Shown here: one piece after another, positions 30,288 to 38,866 of the stretch
Layout of the letters: each line of letters begins with the position of its first letter
Numbering within the stretch: position 1 is the stretch's first letter
DNA from: Arthrobacter sp. FW306-2-2C-D06B
GTDB taxonomy: Bacteria > Actinomycetota > Actinomycetes > Actinomycetales > Micrococcaceae
Length of the DNA stretch: 64,000 bases
Assembly: GCF_021789175.1 (NCBI RefSeq)
Contig: NZ_CP084560.1
Span: forward strand, 1,426,001-1,490,000
Direction of reading: 5' to 3'
Notes under the pieces: model-generated
Seen by the model: only the letters and a program-made list of their open reading frames with translations
Database searches by the model: none
What the model was told of the DNA's origin: nothing
Translations under genes and position numbers: made by a program

Positions 30288-31859
30288 ATGACTGAATTGA
30301 ACAACTCCGAACTCATCCGCCTGTCTGCCGCACAGTTGGCCGCCAAGCTGGCCGCGCGCGAGGTCACGTCCGTCGAGGTCACCCAGGCGTACTTGGACCG
30401 GATTGCCGACGTTGACGGGCAAGTCAACGCGTTCCTGCACGTCAACGCCGAAGAGGCGCTCGCCGTCGCCGCCGAGGTGGACGCGATCCGCGCCGCCGGC
30501 GGTGCCGAAGCCGAAGCGCTGCACGAACTGGCCGGCGTGCCCATCGCCGTCAAGGACCTCATCGTCACGATTGGCCAGCCCACTACGGCCGGCTCCAAGA
30601 TCCTCGAGGGCTGGCACAGCCCCTATGACGCCACCGTCATCAAGAAGCTACGCGCAGCGAAGATGCCCATCCTTGGCAAGACCAACCTGGACGAATTCGC
30701 CATGGGGTCCTCCACGGAACACTCGGCGTACGGCCCCACCCGCAACCCGTGGGACCTGGACCGCATTCCTGGCGGCTCGGGCGGTGGCTCCGCGGCCGCC
30801 GTCGCAGCTTTCGAAGCTCCGCTGGCCCTCGGCACGGACACCGGCGGATCCATCCGCCAGCCCGGCGCCGTCACTGGAACTGTCGGCATGAAGCCCACCT
30901 ACGGTGCGGTTTCCCGCTACGGCGCCATCGCCATGGCGTCTTCGCTGGACCAGATCGGCCCGGTTTCGCGGACCGTGCTGGACTCGGCCCTGCTGCAGGA
31001 AGTCATCGGCGGACACGACCCCTTCGACTCCACCTCGCTGACGGACCCCTTCGACACCCTCGTTGCCGCAGCCAAGACGGGCAACGTCACGGGCATGAAG
31101 ATCGGCATCATCAAGGAACTCCACGGCGAGGGCTACCAGGCCGGCGTCGAGAACCGTTTCAACGAGTCCCTTGAGCTGCTCAAGGAGGCCGGCGCGGAAA
31201 TCGTCGAGGTTTCCTGCCCCAACTTCAAGTACGCGCTAGGCGCCTACTACCTGATCATGCCGTCCGAGGTTTCCAGCAACCTGGCCAAGTTCGACGGCGT
31301 GCGCTACGGTTTGCGGGTCCTGCCCGAGGACGGCCCCATGACGATCGAACGCGTCATGGCAGCTACCCGCGCCGCCGGTTTCGGCGATGAGGTCAAGCGC
31401 CGCATCATCCTGGGCACCTACGCCCTGAGCGCCGGCTACTACGACGCCTACTACGGTTCGGCGCAGAAGGTCCGCACGCTCATCCAGCGTGACTTCGAGG
31501 CCGCGTTCGCGCAGGCCGATGTCCTGATCTCGCCGACGGCTCCCACCACGGCCTTCAAGCTGGGGGAGAAGCTCGACGACCCGCTGGCCATGTACCTCAA
31601 TGACGTCGCCACCATCCCGGCGAACATGGCCGGTATCCCGGGCTTGTCCCTGCCTGGCGGCCTGGCCGACGAAGACGGCTTGCCCGTCGGTATCCAGCTG
31701 CTGGCGCCTGCCCGCGAGGACGCCCGACTGTACCGCGTGGGCGCTGTCCTTGAATCCTTGCTCGAAGAGAAATGGGGCGGCCCCTTGCTGGACCGTGCGC
31801 CTGTACTGAAGGCCCCTGTTCTCCGTTCCAGCTCCACCATCGCCGGAGGTTCCAACTGA
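30288..31859 (+). CDS. gatA: Asp-tRNA(Asn)/Glu-tRNA(Gln) amidotransferase subunit A
   Basis: Glutaminase subunit of 523 residues of the amidase-signature family. It releases ammonia from glutamine or asparagine. The catalytic triad is visible: Lys in [10 protein letters not shown] (about 87), the cis-Ser in the Gly-rich [14 protein letters not shown] (about 165), and the acylated Ser in [12 protein letters not shown] (about 190). GLKPTYG-like segment ([13 protein letters not shown]) follows. ATG 30288 starts four bases after the gatC stop; its stop shares one base with the gatB start. Length is normal for the family. Confidence 0.96.
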   Translation: MTELNNSELIRLSAAQLAAKLAAREVTSVEVTQAYLDRIADVDGQVNAFLHVNAEEALAVAAEVDAIRAAGGAEAEALHELAGVPIAVKDLIVTIGQPTTAGSKILEGWHSPYDATVIKKLRAAKMPILGKTNLDEFAMGSSTEHSAYGPTRNPWDLDRIPGGSGGGSAAAVAAFEAPLALGTDTGGSIRQPGAVTGTVGMKPTYGAVSRYGAIAMASSLDQIGPVSRTVLDSALLQEVIGGHDPFDSTSLTDPFDTLVAAAKTGNVTGMKIGIIKELHGEGYQAGVENRFNESLELLKEAGAEIVEVSCPNFKYALGAYYLIMPSEVSSNLAKFDGVRYGLRVLPEDGPMTIERVMAATRAAGFGDEVKRRIILGTYALSAGYYDAYYGSAQKVRTLIQRDFEAAFAQADVLISPTAPTTAFKLGEKLDDPLAMYLNDVATIPANMAGIPGLSLPGGLADEDGLPVGIQLLAPAREDARLYRVGAVLESLLEEKWGGPLLDRAPVLKAPVLRSSSTIAGGSN

Positions 31860-33367
31860 TGTCTACCGACGCCATCCTCAGCTTCGAAGAGGCCATGGAG
31901 AAGTACGATCCGGTCCTTGGCTTCGAGGTCCACGTGGAGCTCAACACCAAGACCAAGATGTTCTCCTCCGCCCCGAACGTCTTCGGCGACGAGCCGAACA
32001 CCAACGTCAACGAGGTGGACCTCGGCATGCCCGGCGTCCTGCCCGTGGTGAACAAGACGGCGGTGGAGTCCTCCATCAAGATCGGCCTTGCACTGAACTG
32101 CAAGATCGCCGAGTACTGCCGCTTCGCCCGGAAGAACTACTTCTACCCGGACACCCCGAAGAACTTCCAGACGTCCCAGTACGACGAACCCATCGCGTAC
32201 GACGGATACCTGGACATCGAACTCTCGGACGGCACCGTGTTCCGCGTCGAGATCGAACGTGCACACATGGAAGAAGACGCTGGCAAGCTGACCCACATGG
32301 GTGGCGCTACGGGCCGCATCCAGGGTGCCGACTACTCGTTGGTGGACTACAACCGTTCCGGTGTTCCGCTCGTGGAAATCGTCACCAAGCCGATCGAGGG
32401 CGCAGGCAGCCGGGCACCCGAGCTCGCCAAGGCCTACGTTGCCGCGGTGCGCGAAATCGTCAAGAACCTCGGCGTTTCCGACGCCAAGATGGAACGCGGC
32501 AACGTCCGCTGCGATGCCAACGTCTCCCTGCGCCCGCACGGTCGCGAACGTTTCGGCATTCGATCCGAGACGAAGAACGTGAACTCGCTGCGCGCCGTCG
32601 AGCACGCCGTCCGTTACGAAATCCAGCGCCACGCCGCCGTTTTGGATTCCGGCGAGCCGGTCATCCAGGAAACGCGCCACTGGCACGAGGACACGCGCAC
32701 GACGACGTCGGGCCGGGCCAAGTCGGACGCCGACGACTACCGCTACTTCCCGGAGCCGGACCTCGTTCCGGTCCTGGCGTCCCGTGAATGGGTTGAAGAG
32801 CTCCGCGCGACGCTGCCCGAACCGCCCGCGGCCCGCCGCAAGCGGCTCCAGGCCGACTGGGGCTATTCGGACCTCGAGTTCCGCGACGTCGTGAACGCCG
32901 GCGTCATGGACTCCATCGAGGAAACCATCGCCGCCGGTGCAAGCGCCTCCGTGGCCCGCAAGTGGTGGATGGGCGAGATCGTTGGACGCGCCAAGACGGC
33001 CGACGTCGATCCTTCCGAACTCGGCGTCACGCCGGCAACCATCGTGGAGCTCAACAAGCTCGTCGAGGGCGGCAAGATCAACAACAAGATGGCTTCCCAG
33101 GTGCTCGACGGCGTCCTCGCCGGCGAGGGCACCCCGGCGGAGATCGTCGAGAAGCGCGGCCTCGCCGTTGTGTCCGACGACGGCCCCCTGCTGGAAGCGA
33201 TCGACGCCGCACTTGCGGCCCAGCCCGACGTTGCGGAGAAGATCCGCAGCGGCAAGCTTCAGGCCATCGGAGCGATCGTCGGCGGAGTCATGAAGGCCAC
33301 CCGTGGGCAGGCCGACGCCGGCCGCGTCAAGGAGCTGATCCTGGAGAGGCTCGGCGTCGAAGGCTAG
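31859..33367 (+). CDS. gatB: Asp-tRNA(Asn)/Glu-tRNA(Gln) amidotransferase subunit B
   Basis: tRNA-binding kinase subunit of 502 residues. It phosphorylates the mischarged glutamyl (or aspartyl) group and passes it to ammonia from GatA. Family blocks are [19 protein letters not shown] (about 20-38), [19 protein letters not shown] (about 95), [14 protein letters not shown] (about 163), [13 protein letters not shown] (about 208) and [13 protein letters not shown]. The helical YqeY-like tail ends at residue 502. ATG 31859 shares one base with the gatA stop (TGATG). A disrupted family A palindrome starts inside its stop codon. Confidence 0.96.
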   Translation: MSTDAILSFEEAMEKYDPVLGFEVHVELNTKTKMFSSAPNVFGDEPNTNVNEVDLGMPGVLPVVNKTAVESSIKIGLALNCKIAEYCRFARKNYFYPDTPKNFQTSQYDEPIAYDGYLDIELSDGTVFRVEIERAHMEEDAGKLTHMGGATGRIQGADYSLVDYNRSGVPLVEIVTKPIEGAGSRAPELAKAYVAAVREIVKNLGVSDAKMERGNVRCDANVSLRPHGRERFGIRSETKNVNSLRAVEHAVRYEIQRHAAVLDSGEPVIQETRHWHEDTRTTTSGRAKSDADDYRYFPEPDLVPVLASREWVEELRATLPEPPAARRKRLQADWGYSDLEFRDVVNAGVMDSIEETIAAGASASVARKWWMGEIVGRAKTADVDPSELGVTPATIVELNKLVEGGKINNKMASQVLDGVLAGEGTPAEIVEKRGLAVVSDDGPLLEAIDAALAAQPDVAEKIRSGKLQAIGAIVGGVMKATRGQADAGRVKELILERLGVEG

Positions 33368-33508
33368 TCCCCACCGACTCCAAACCCAACTAGGTCGCAG
33401 TTGTTGTCGTTATGAGCCGTCAAAACGACAACAACTGCGGGGCCCACGCCGCCCGGGTTCCCTGGCCGAGCGAAGCGAGGTTAGGGAGGCGGTGGGGACT
33501 AGTTGGGT
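33366..33508. repeat. Family A palindrome, copy A4, split by an extra segment
   Basis: The core stem is intact: CGCAG plus TTGTTGTCGTT (33396-33411) pairs with 33424-33439 around a TGAGCC loop. The outer left half ACCCAACTAG (33384-33393) finds its partner CTAGTTGGGT only at 33499-33508, about 60 bases late. The added stretch contains GAGCGAAGCGAG. A second 11-base pair, AGTCCCCACCG (33366-33376, starting in the gatB stop) with CGGTGGGGACT (33490-33500), crosses the first. Confidence 0.8.
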
Positions 33509-33613
33509 CTGGATCCACAGCCGTCACACAGCTTCGACGATCATTATGGAGTCATCAGTTCTTTGCTGCCCGCCCCTTACCGGACCGGGGAGGAGCGGAG
33601 AGAGGATTCGGCC

Positions 33614-34231
33614 ATGTCCACGATGACTCCGGGGCTTCGCAAGGCCCTCATCGCCGGCGGTATCGCCGTCGTATTGACCGGCGGTGGTGTGGCCGCAGTC
33701 TGGGCCGCCGGCCAGATCGTCCCCGCGTACGTAGTGAGCGCGACGCCGACGAGTACAACTTCGCCTGCCTCGCCGTCGCCCGGGGCTACTTCGCCCGCTA
33801 CCCCGTCGCCCGGCAAGGGCCGGCCGTTCCCGGTACTTCCCCGCGGCCTCGGAGGCCCGGGGATCCACGGTGAGTTCACGGTCAAGAACAACGACGGCAG
33901 CTACACGACCCTGGTGACGCAGCGGGGCACCGTGCAGTCCGTCAGCGATTCGAGCATTTCGGTGAAGAGCGATGACGGTTTCACGCAGAGCTACGCGATC
34001 ACATCGTCTACCACCATCGTCAAGCTCCCCGCCTCCGGAACTGGTACGCAAGGCCGGCGGCCATCGCCACAAACCATCAAGGCCACCGACCTGAAGGCGG
34101 GCGACACCGTCGCAGTCTCCGGTACGAAGAGCGGCACCACGGTCACGGCCACACGCATTGTCGGCGGTACGTTGCCCGCAGCGTCCAATGATGGCGGACG
34201 ACGGCTTGGCTACGGGAGCGTCTCTTCCTGA
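33614..34231 (+). CDS. Secreted/anchored DUF5666-like protein (unknown function)
   Basis: Protein of 205 residues with a basic start and one hydrophobic segment (about 12-33), a signal peptide or anchor. A Ser/Thr/Pro-rich linker (about 42-70) follows, with repeated SPSPG/TPSPG pieces. Then comes a small beta-rich domain resembling the DUF5666 group: GTVQSVSDSSISVKSDDGF (about 104-122) and ATDLKAGDTVAVSGTKSG (about 158-175), two halves of an OB-like fold. ATG 33614 is the first methionine before the hydrophobic segment; an upstream GTG/ATG in frame would overlap the split palindrome. The role is unknown; such proteins are often extracytoplasmic. It is followed by a dyad at 34271. Confidence 0.7.
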   Translation: MSTMTPGLRKALIAGGIAVVLTGGGVAAVWAAGQIVPAYVVSATPTSTTSPASPSPGATSPATPSPGKGRPFPVLPRGLGGPGIHGEFTVKNNDGSYTTLVTQRGTVQSVSDSSISVKSDDGFTQSYAITSSTTIVKLPASGTGTQGRRPSPQTIKATDLKAGDTVAVSGTKSGTTVTATRIVGGTLPAASNDGGRRLGYGSVSS

Positions 34232-34270
34232 CCCTGCGCCCGCTCGTCTGGCTATGATGCTACTACCGCC

Positions 34271-34288
34271 GAACCACGCCCGTGGTTC
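34271..34288. promoter_or_regulatory. Inverted repeat upstream of the LacI regulator gene
   Basis: GAACCAC-GCCC-GTGGTTC, perfect 7-base arms, lies 25 bases before the LacI start and 39 bases after the preceding stop. It could be an operator for self-control or a short terminator; the missing T-run and closeness to the AAGGAG site make an operator somewhat more likely. Confidence 0.4.
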
Positions 34289-34313
34289 CGCGGCTTAGCC
34301 AAGAAGGAGACGA

Positions 34314-35318
34314 ATGCGCCCCACGATCAAGTCCGTGGCGGCGGCAGCCGGAGTTTCGACGGCGACTGTGTCTTACGTGCTGTCTGGCAGGAGTGGCAAA
34401 GACGGCAGCAGGAGCGGGTCCGGGGTGGCCCCCGCTACCGTGCTGCGGGTTCAAGAGGCGGCCCTGGCCCTCGGGTATCGCCCCAACCAGTCGGCAAGGG
34501 CCATCCGCACTGGCCGAACGAACCTGCTCATGTTGTCGCTCACCATGATCTCTGATCCGTGGGCATTGGATGTCAGCCGCGCTGTTGGTACGGCCGCCGC
34601 CCAACGGGGCATTACGCCCATGATCCTGGCCGATACCGACTGGCGGGTGGCACTCAAACGCCAAAACGCGGACGTGACATTCATCGACGGCGCCGAAGAG
34701 CCCGGGGATGCCGAACTGCTGGCGCAGGCGGCGAGGCTGCAGCGCTTGGTGGTCTTCAGCGACACCATGGAACCCGAAGGGTTCGACGTCGTGCGGCCCA
34801 TGGCCGGTTCGTCGTGCGATCAGGCAGTGGATCACCTCGCCGGACGGCACCGCCGGGTGGGTTGCCTGATCTCCTCGACGCATTCGACGAGCACCCTCGA
34901 CATCCGCTTGGGCGCATACACGCGTGGACTCGCGAAGGCTGGTTTGGAATACCGGGAGGACTACGTCGAGGCGTACGACCGCGACGGACTCAGTGCGTTC
35001 GATGCGGCATTGCGGCTCCTGCAGCGTCCGGACCGTCCGACGGCGATCTACGCGACGACGGACTTCGCGGCGATAGCCGCCATCCACGCGGCCCAGCGGC
35101 TGCAACTCCGGATTCCCGAGGACGTTGAAGTGCTCGGTATCGGAAACACCACCGAAGGCGAGCGCATGACGCCGTCGTTGACCACCGTTGGTCCTGAGGG
35201 CTTTTTCGACGGCCTGGCCGCGTTCCTGCTCGACCGGGCAGAGAATCCCGATGGACCCGCCGGCATTCTGGAATTCCCCTGGAAGCTCATCGTGAGGGAC
35301 TCAGCGCCCTCGGTGTGA
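34314..35318 (+). CDS. LacI-family transcriptional regulator
   Basis: Repressor of 334 residues. The N-terminal helix-turn-helix is typical: TIKSVAAAAGVSTATVSYVLSG (about 4-25), then a hinge helix near NQSARAIRTGRTN. The sugar-binding periplasmic-protein-like domain (about 62-330) ends with TTVGPEGFFDGLAAFLLDRAE. A Gly/Ser-rich insertion (KDGSRSGSGVAP, about 30-41) sits between the helix-turn-helix and hinge helix, longer than usual. A strong AAGGAG is six bases before the ATG. It lies just upstream of a sugar ABC operon, which it most likely controls, with an oligosaccharide or sugar as inducer. Confidence 0.9.
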   Translation: MRPTIKSVAAAAGVSTATVSYVLSGRSGKDGSRSGSGVAPATVLRVQEAALALGYRPNQSARAIRTGRTNLLMLSLTMISDPWALDVSRAVGTAAAQRGITPMILADTDWRVALKRQNADVTFIDGAEEPGDAELLAQAARLQRLVVFSDTMEPEGFDVVRPMAGSSCDQAVDHLAGRHRRVGCLISSTHSTSTLDIRLGAYTRGLAKAGLEYREDYVEAYDRDGLSAFDAALRLLQRPDRPTAIYATTDFAAIAAIHAAQRLQLRIPEDVEVLGIGNTTEGERMTPSLTTVGPEGFFDGLAAFLLDRAENPDGPAGILEFPWKLIVRDSAPSV

Positions 35319-35483
35319 ACCACGTCGCCCCGCCGGTGTGAACCCTGAGCCCGCGGGCTGGGCCCGAGAATATCCCCGCAGCGTGTCGAGGGATGTGCCC
35401 GATGATCGCGCAACCGCCCTTCGTGCACTTTGATGACGTTTTCTAGCCATAAAAGTTAAGAAAAGATCACTCAGAATCTTGCC

Positions 35484-35497
35484 TTTAAACGATTAAC
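35484..35497. promoter_or_regulatory. Candidate LacI-type operator before the sugar ABC operon
   Basis: TTTAAACGATTAAC is a CG-centred near-palindrome (TTAA-n-CG-n-TTAA), the common form of LacI-family operators. It lies in an AT-rich island about 105 bases before the binding-protein start. The rest of this 284-base gap shows no gene. Confidence 0.45.
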
Positions 35498-35602
35498 ATG
35501 ATGTGATCAACTGCACAACACCAGTTGGGTTGGCTGTTCGCCGAATGCGGGCCCGCCCCCGAAGGACCGTCGGTCTTCTGTCCAAGACATCGGAGAATTC
35601 TT

Positions 35603-36925
35603 ATGAACCACAACGTGACCCGCAGGTCATTCCTTTCCTTTGCGGCTGCCGGTGCCGCCGTCGTTTCGCTCGCCGCCTGCGGCGGGAACAGTGCCGCCGG
35701 GGGTAGCGCAGCCAAGGCCGCCTACGCTGCTCCCGCCAAGGACCTGAGCGCCGAGCTGAGTTACGCCATCTGGGACGCGGCGCAAAAGCCCGCGATGCAG
35801 AAGATCGTGACCGAATTCAACAAGCAATACCCGAACATCAAAGTCACCATCGACGTCACGCCGTCGAAGGGTTCGGCCTACTGGACGAAGATCCAGACCC
35901 AGGCAAGCAGCAACACCCTGCCGGACGTTTTCTGGATGAATGGCCCGCATATCAAGCTTTATGCGCAAAACAACCAGCTGATGCCCTTGGACGGCCTGGT
36001 GTCCGGCAAGGCGGTGGATACAGCCAATTACCCCAAGGCGTTGGTCGATCTATACACCGTCAACGGTGCGTTCTACGGGGTTCCCAAGGACTTCGATACC
36101 AGCGCACTCTTCTACAACAAGGCCCTCTTCAAGGAAGCCGGGGTGTCCGAGCCGACGTCCTACTGGACGTGGGACGACGTGAAATCCGCCGGTGCCAAGC
36201 TGTCCAAGTTCTATCAGGGCAAGGGCGTCTACGGGTATGCCGGTGACCTCACAGGCGGCCAGACCAGCTACTACAACACCATGATCGAAGCCGGCGGGAC
36301 CATCATCTCGACTGACGGCAAGAAGTCCGGATACGACTCCGCCGGCTCAATCGCCGGCCTCCAGTTCTGGCGGGACCTCATCGAATCCGGCGTATCTCCC
36401 TCGATGCAGCAGTTGACGGATACCTCTTCGAGCGACATGTTTACGTCCAGGAAATTGGCTATGACCATGGACGGCTCCTGGACCGTCGGGCCCGCCCAAA
36501 AGGCCCTCGGTGACGATCTGGGCATTGCCAACCTCCCGAAGGGGCCGAAGAGCAACCAGAGCGTGATCCACGGACTCGCCAACGTGATTCCCGCCAATGC
36601 GAAGAACCCGGCCGCTGCGCAGGCCTTCGTGGCCTTCCTGGGAACCCAGGATGCCGCCAGGATCCAGGCAGAAACCGGAACCGTCATTCCGGCCTTCAAC
36701 GGCACGCAGGATGCCTGGGTCAAGTCTGTTCCCTCTGTTGACCTCAGCGTTTTCCTTGAGCTGGCCAAGGATGCTTCGCCCTACCCGGCGTCGGCAAACA
36801 CGGCCGCCTGGAACGAACTCGAGAACACCTTGCTGCCGCAGGCGTTCGCCGGGACCAAGCCGGTTGCGGATGTTGCCAAGGACCTTGCCAGCCAGATGAA
36901 TGCCGCGCTGGCCAAAGAATCATGA
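35603..36925 (+). CDS. Sugar ABC transporter substrate-binding lipoprotein
   Basis: Extracytoplasmic sugar receptor of 440 residues (type 1 solute-binding family) for a CUT1 importer. The N-terminus has a twin-arginine signal (TRRSFLSFAAAGA) and a lipobox ending in LAAC at about residue 31, so it is Tat-exported and lipid-anchored. The body has IWDAAQKPAMQKIVTEFNKQ and PDVFWMNGPH, then YGVPKDFDTSALFYNKALF, the usual hinge segments. ATG 35603 follows GGAG and starts at the signal peptide; the longer frame begins in unrelated sequence. Its stop overlaps the next start (ATGA). The ligand is unknown. Confidence 0.92.
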   Translation: MNHNVTRRSFLSFAAAGAAVVSLAACGGNSAAGGSAAKAAYAAPAKDLSAELSYAIWDAAQKPAMQKIVTEFNKQYPNIKVTIDVTPSKGSAYWTKIQTQASSNTLPDVFWMNGPHIKLYAQNNQLMPLDGLVSGKAVDTANYPKALVDLYTVNGAFYGVPKDFDTSALFYNKALFKEAGVSEPTSYWTWDDVKSAGAKLSKFYQGKGVYGYAGDLTGGQTSYYNTMIEAGGTIISTDGKKSGYDSAGSIAGLQFWRDLIESGVSPSMQQLTDTSSSDMFTSRKLAMTMDGSWTVGPAQKALGDDLGIANLPKGPKSNQSVIHGLANVIPANAKNPAAAQAFVAFLGTQDAARIQAETGTVIPAFNGTQDAWVKSVPSVDLSVFLELAKDASPYPASANTAAWNELENTLLPQAFAGTKPVADVAKDLASQMNAALAKES

Positions 36926-37872
36926 AAGCCCGGACCCTGACGCCGGCTTCCAAGAGCGGCCGTGCCGCCGAAGCAACAGGGGATCGCCGCAAAGGAAAAT
37001 CCAAGTCGGATGGCTGGTGGCCATGGTTGTTCGTGGTGCCTACCGTTGCGGGCATCGGCGTTTTCTACCTTTGGCCGATCGTCCAGACGTTCTACTACAG
37101 CTTCACAAAGTGGGGAGTCTTCGGCGGAACCAAGTTCATCGGCCTGGACAACTACGTTCGGATGTTCGCGGATTCCACTATTCCGCAGTCGATCTTCAAC
37201 ACGCTGATCTATACGGTCGTCGTGCTGCTGGGGATTCCCATCGCGGTCGTTCTCGCGTCCTTGATCGAGCGTCCCGGCCTGCGCTTCGCAGCCCTGTACC
37301 GGACGCTGTACTTCATTCCCTACATCACCATGCCGGCCGCCGTCGGGATCGTGTGGAGGCTGATCTACAACGGTGACTTCGGACCCATCAACTGGTTCCT
37401 GGGCTTGTTCGGGATCCAGGGGCCTTACTGGACATCGACTCCGGGGTTTGCACTCCTTGCCGTGGCTACCGTGGGGCTTTGGATGTCGCTGGGATTCAAC
37501 CTCATCATCATCAGCGCGGGACTGCGCGAGATCCCCAGGGAGCTCTTCGAAGCCGCGGAAATGGACGGGGCCAGCCGGGTCCGCCAATTCTTCAGTATTA
37601 CCGTTCCGCTGCTGACTCCCAGCATCTTCTTTGTCACGATCGTCACCGTGATCAGCGGCTTCCAGCTGTTCGATTTGCTGTACGTGATGATGGGGAAAGC
37701 GAACCTGGCCATGCCGCAGACGCAAAGCCTCGTGTACATCTTCTACAACCAGGCCTTCCTGCAGAACGACAAGGGCTATGCGGCAGCCATCGGCATCCTG
37801 ATCCTGGTCATCATCGCTCTTCTGACCGCTTTCCAATTCCGTATCCAGAAGAGGTGGGTCAACTATGTCTGA
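36922..37872 (+). CDS. Sugar ABC transporter permease (MalF/UgpA-like)
   Basis: Inner-membrane permease of 316 residues with a basic hydrophilic N-terminus (about 1-30) and six predicted helices. The EAA loop that docks the ATPase is ELFEAAEMDGASRVRQFFSI near residue 210 (EAA, then Gly three residues later). N-terminal PWLFVVPTVAGIGVFYLWPI is typical of CUT1 permeases. ATG overlaps the stop of the binding-protein gene by four bases, and its end overlaps the second permease by eight. No ATPase gene lies in the operon. Confidence 0.92.
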   Translation: MKARTLTPASKSGRAAEATGDRRKGKSKSDGWWPWLFVVPTVAGIGVFYLWPIVQTFYYSFTKWGVFGGTKFIGLDNYVRMFADSTIPQSIFNTLIYTVVVLLGIPIAVVLASLIERPGLRFAALYRTLYFIPYITMPAAVGIVWRLIYNGDFGPINWFLGLFGIQGPYWTSTPGFALLAVATVGLWMSLGFNLIIISAGLREIPRELFEAAEMDGASRVRQFFSITVPLLTPSIFFVTIVTVISGFQLFDLLYVMMGKANLAMPQTQSLVYIFYNQAFLQNDKGYAAAIGILILVIIALLTAFQFRIQKRWVNYV

Positions 37873-38827
37873 ATCGATGCTCTCCACAAAAAGCGGTGTC
37901 GAATCGCGACGGATCGGAGCGGCTGAAACCAGCCCATCTCACGCTGGAGGCAAACCCTCGGGACCCTCGGTCCGGGAGGGCACAGGCCGCGGCACCAAAG
38001 GCACCAAAGGAGGCAAGCAAGGCTCGAACGTCCTGGCACATTGTGTGCTGAGCATTGGCGGGTTGGCCATGATCTCGCCCCTCCTGTACCAGATCGTCAT
38101 GTCGCTTTCGACGAACGCCGAAGTCCAGAGCACGCCACCCACCCTGTGGCCCGGCATTGTCCAGTGGCATAACTTCGCGGATGTCTTCACGTCCATGAAC
38201 TTCGGTTCACAGCTTTGGGTGACGGTCGCGATCACCGTCATCAGGGTGATCGGCCAGGTGCTCCTCTGCTCCATGGCGGGCTATGCCTTCGCGCGGATGC
38301 AGTTCCGGTTCAAAGGGCCAATACTGGCCATTGTCTTGTCGATCATCATGGTGCCGTCGCAGTTGTTCCTGATCCCGCAGTACCAGATCATCCAGAACCT
38401 GGGTTGGCTGAACAGCATCGCCGGCATCGTGGCTCCGGGCATCTTCAGCGCCTTCGGCCTGTTCCTGATGCGCCAGTTCTTCATGGGGCTCCCGGACGAA
38501 CTCGAAGACGCGGCACGGCTCGATGGTGCCAATCCGTTCCAGATCTTCTTCCGGGTCATGCTGCCCCTCGCGGCAAACGGCTTGTGGGCACTGGTCATCA
38601 TTACCGTGCTGTGGTCCTGGAATGACCTCTTGTGGCCTTTGGTGGTGACGTCGACGGCGAACGCCGCACCGTTGAGCGTCGGGCTTTCGAACCTCCAGGG
38701 TGAACACGCCAACAATTACCCGATCCTCATGGCGGCATCGCTCATGGCCATGGCGCCAATCCTGATCATGTTCCTGCTCATGCAGAAGCGTGTCATGGCA
38801 GGCATCGGCCGCTCCGGACTCAAGTAA
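37865..38827 (+). CDS. Sugar ABC transporter permease (MalG-like)
   Basis: Second permease subunit, 320 residues. The N-terminal 50 residues are hydrophilic, Gly/Lys-rich and likely disordered (SVREGTGRGTKGTKGGKQG), longer than usual. Six helices follow, with the EAA-type loop at ELEDAARLDGANPFQIFFRV near 217. NFGSQLWVTVAITV and WSWNDLLWPLVV are standard for MalG-type proteins. It overlaps the upstream permease by eight bases. A later ATG (near 38068) would shorten the tail but lacks a better ribosome site, so I kept this start. Confidence 0.9.
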   Translation: MSESMLSTKSGVESRRIGAAETSPSHAGGKPSGPSVREGTGRGTKGTKGGKQGSNVLAHCVLSIGGLAMISPLLYQIVMSLSTNAEVQSTPPTLWPGIVQWHNFADVFTSMNFGSQLWVTVAITVIRVIGQVLLCSMAGYAFARMQFRFKGPILAIVLSIIMVPSQLFLIPQYQIIQNLGWLNSIAGIVAPGIFSAFGLFLMRQFFMGLPDELEDAARLDGANPFQIFFRVMLPLAANGLWALVIITVLWSWNDLLWPLVVTSTANAAPLSVGLSNLQGEHANNYPILMAASLMAMAPILIMFLLMQKRVMAGIGRSGLK

Positions 38828-38866
38828 GAACCAAGTGGACACCCACGTAGGAAAGGATCGCAGCCC

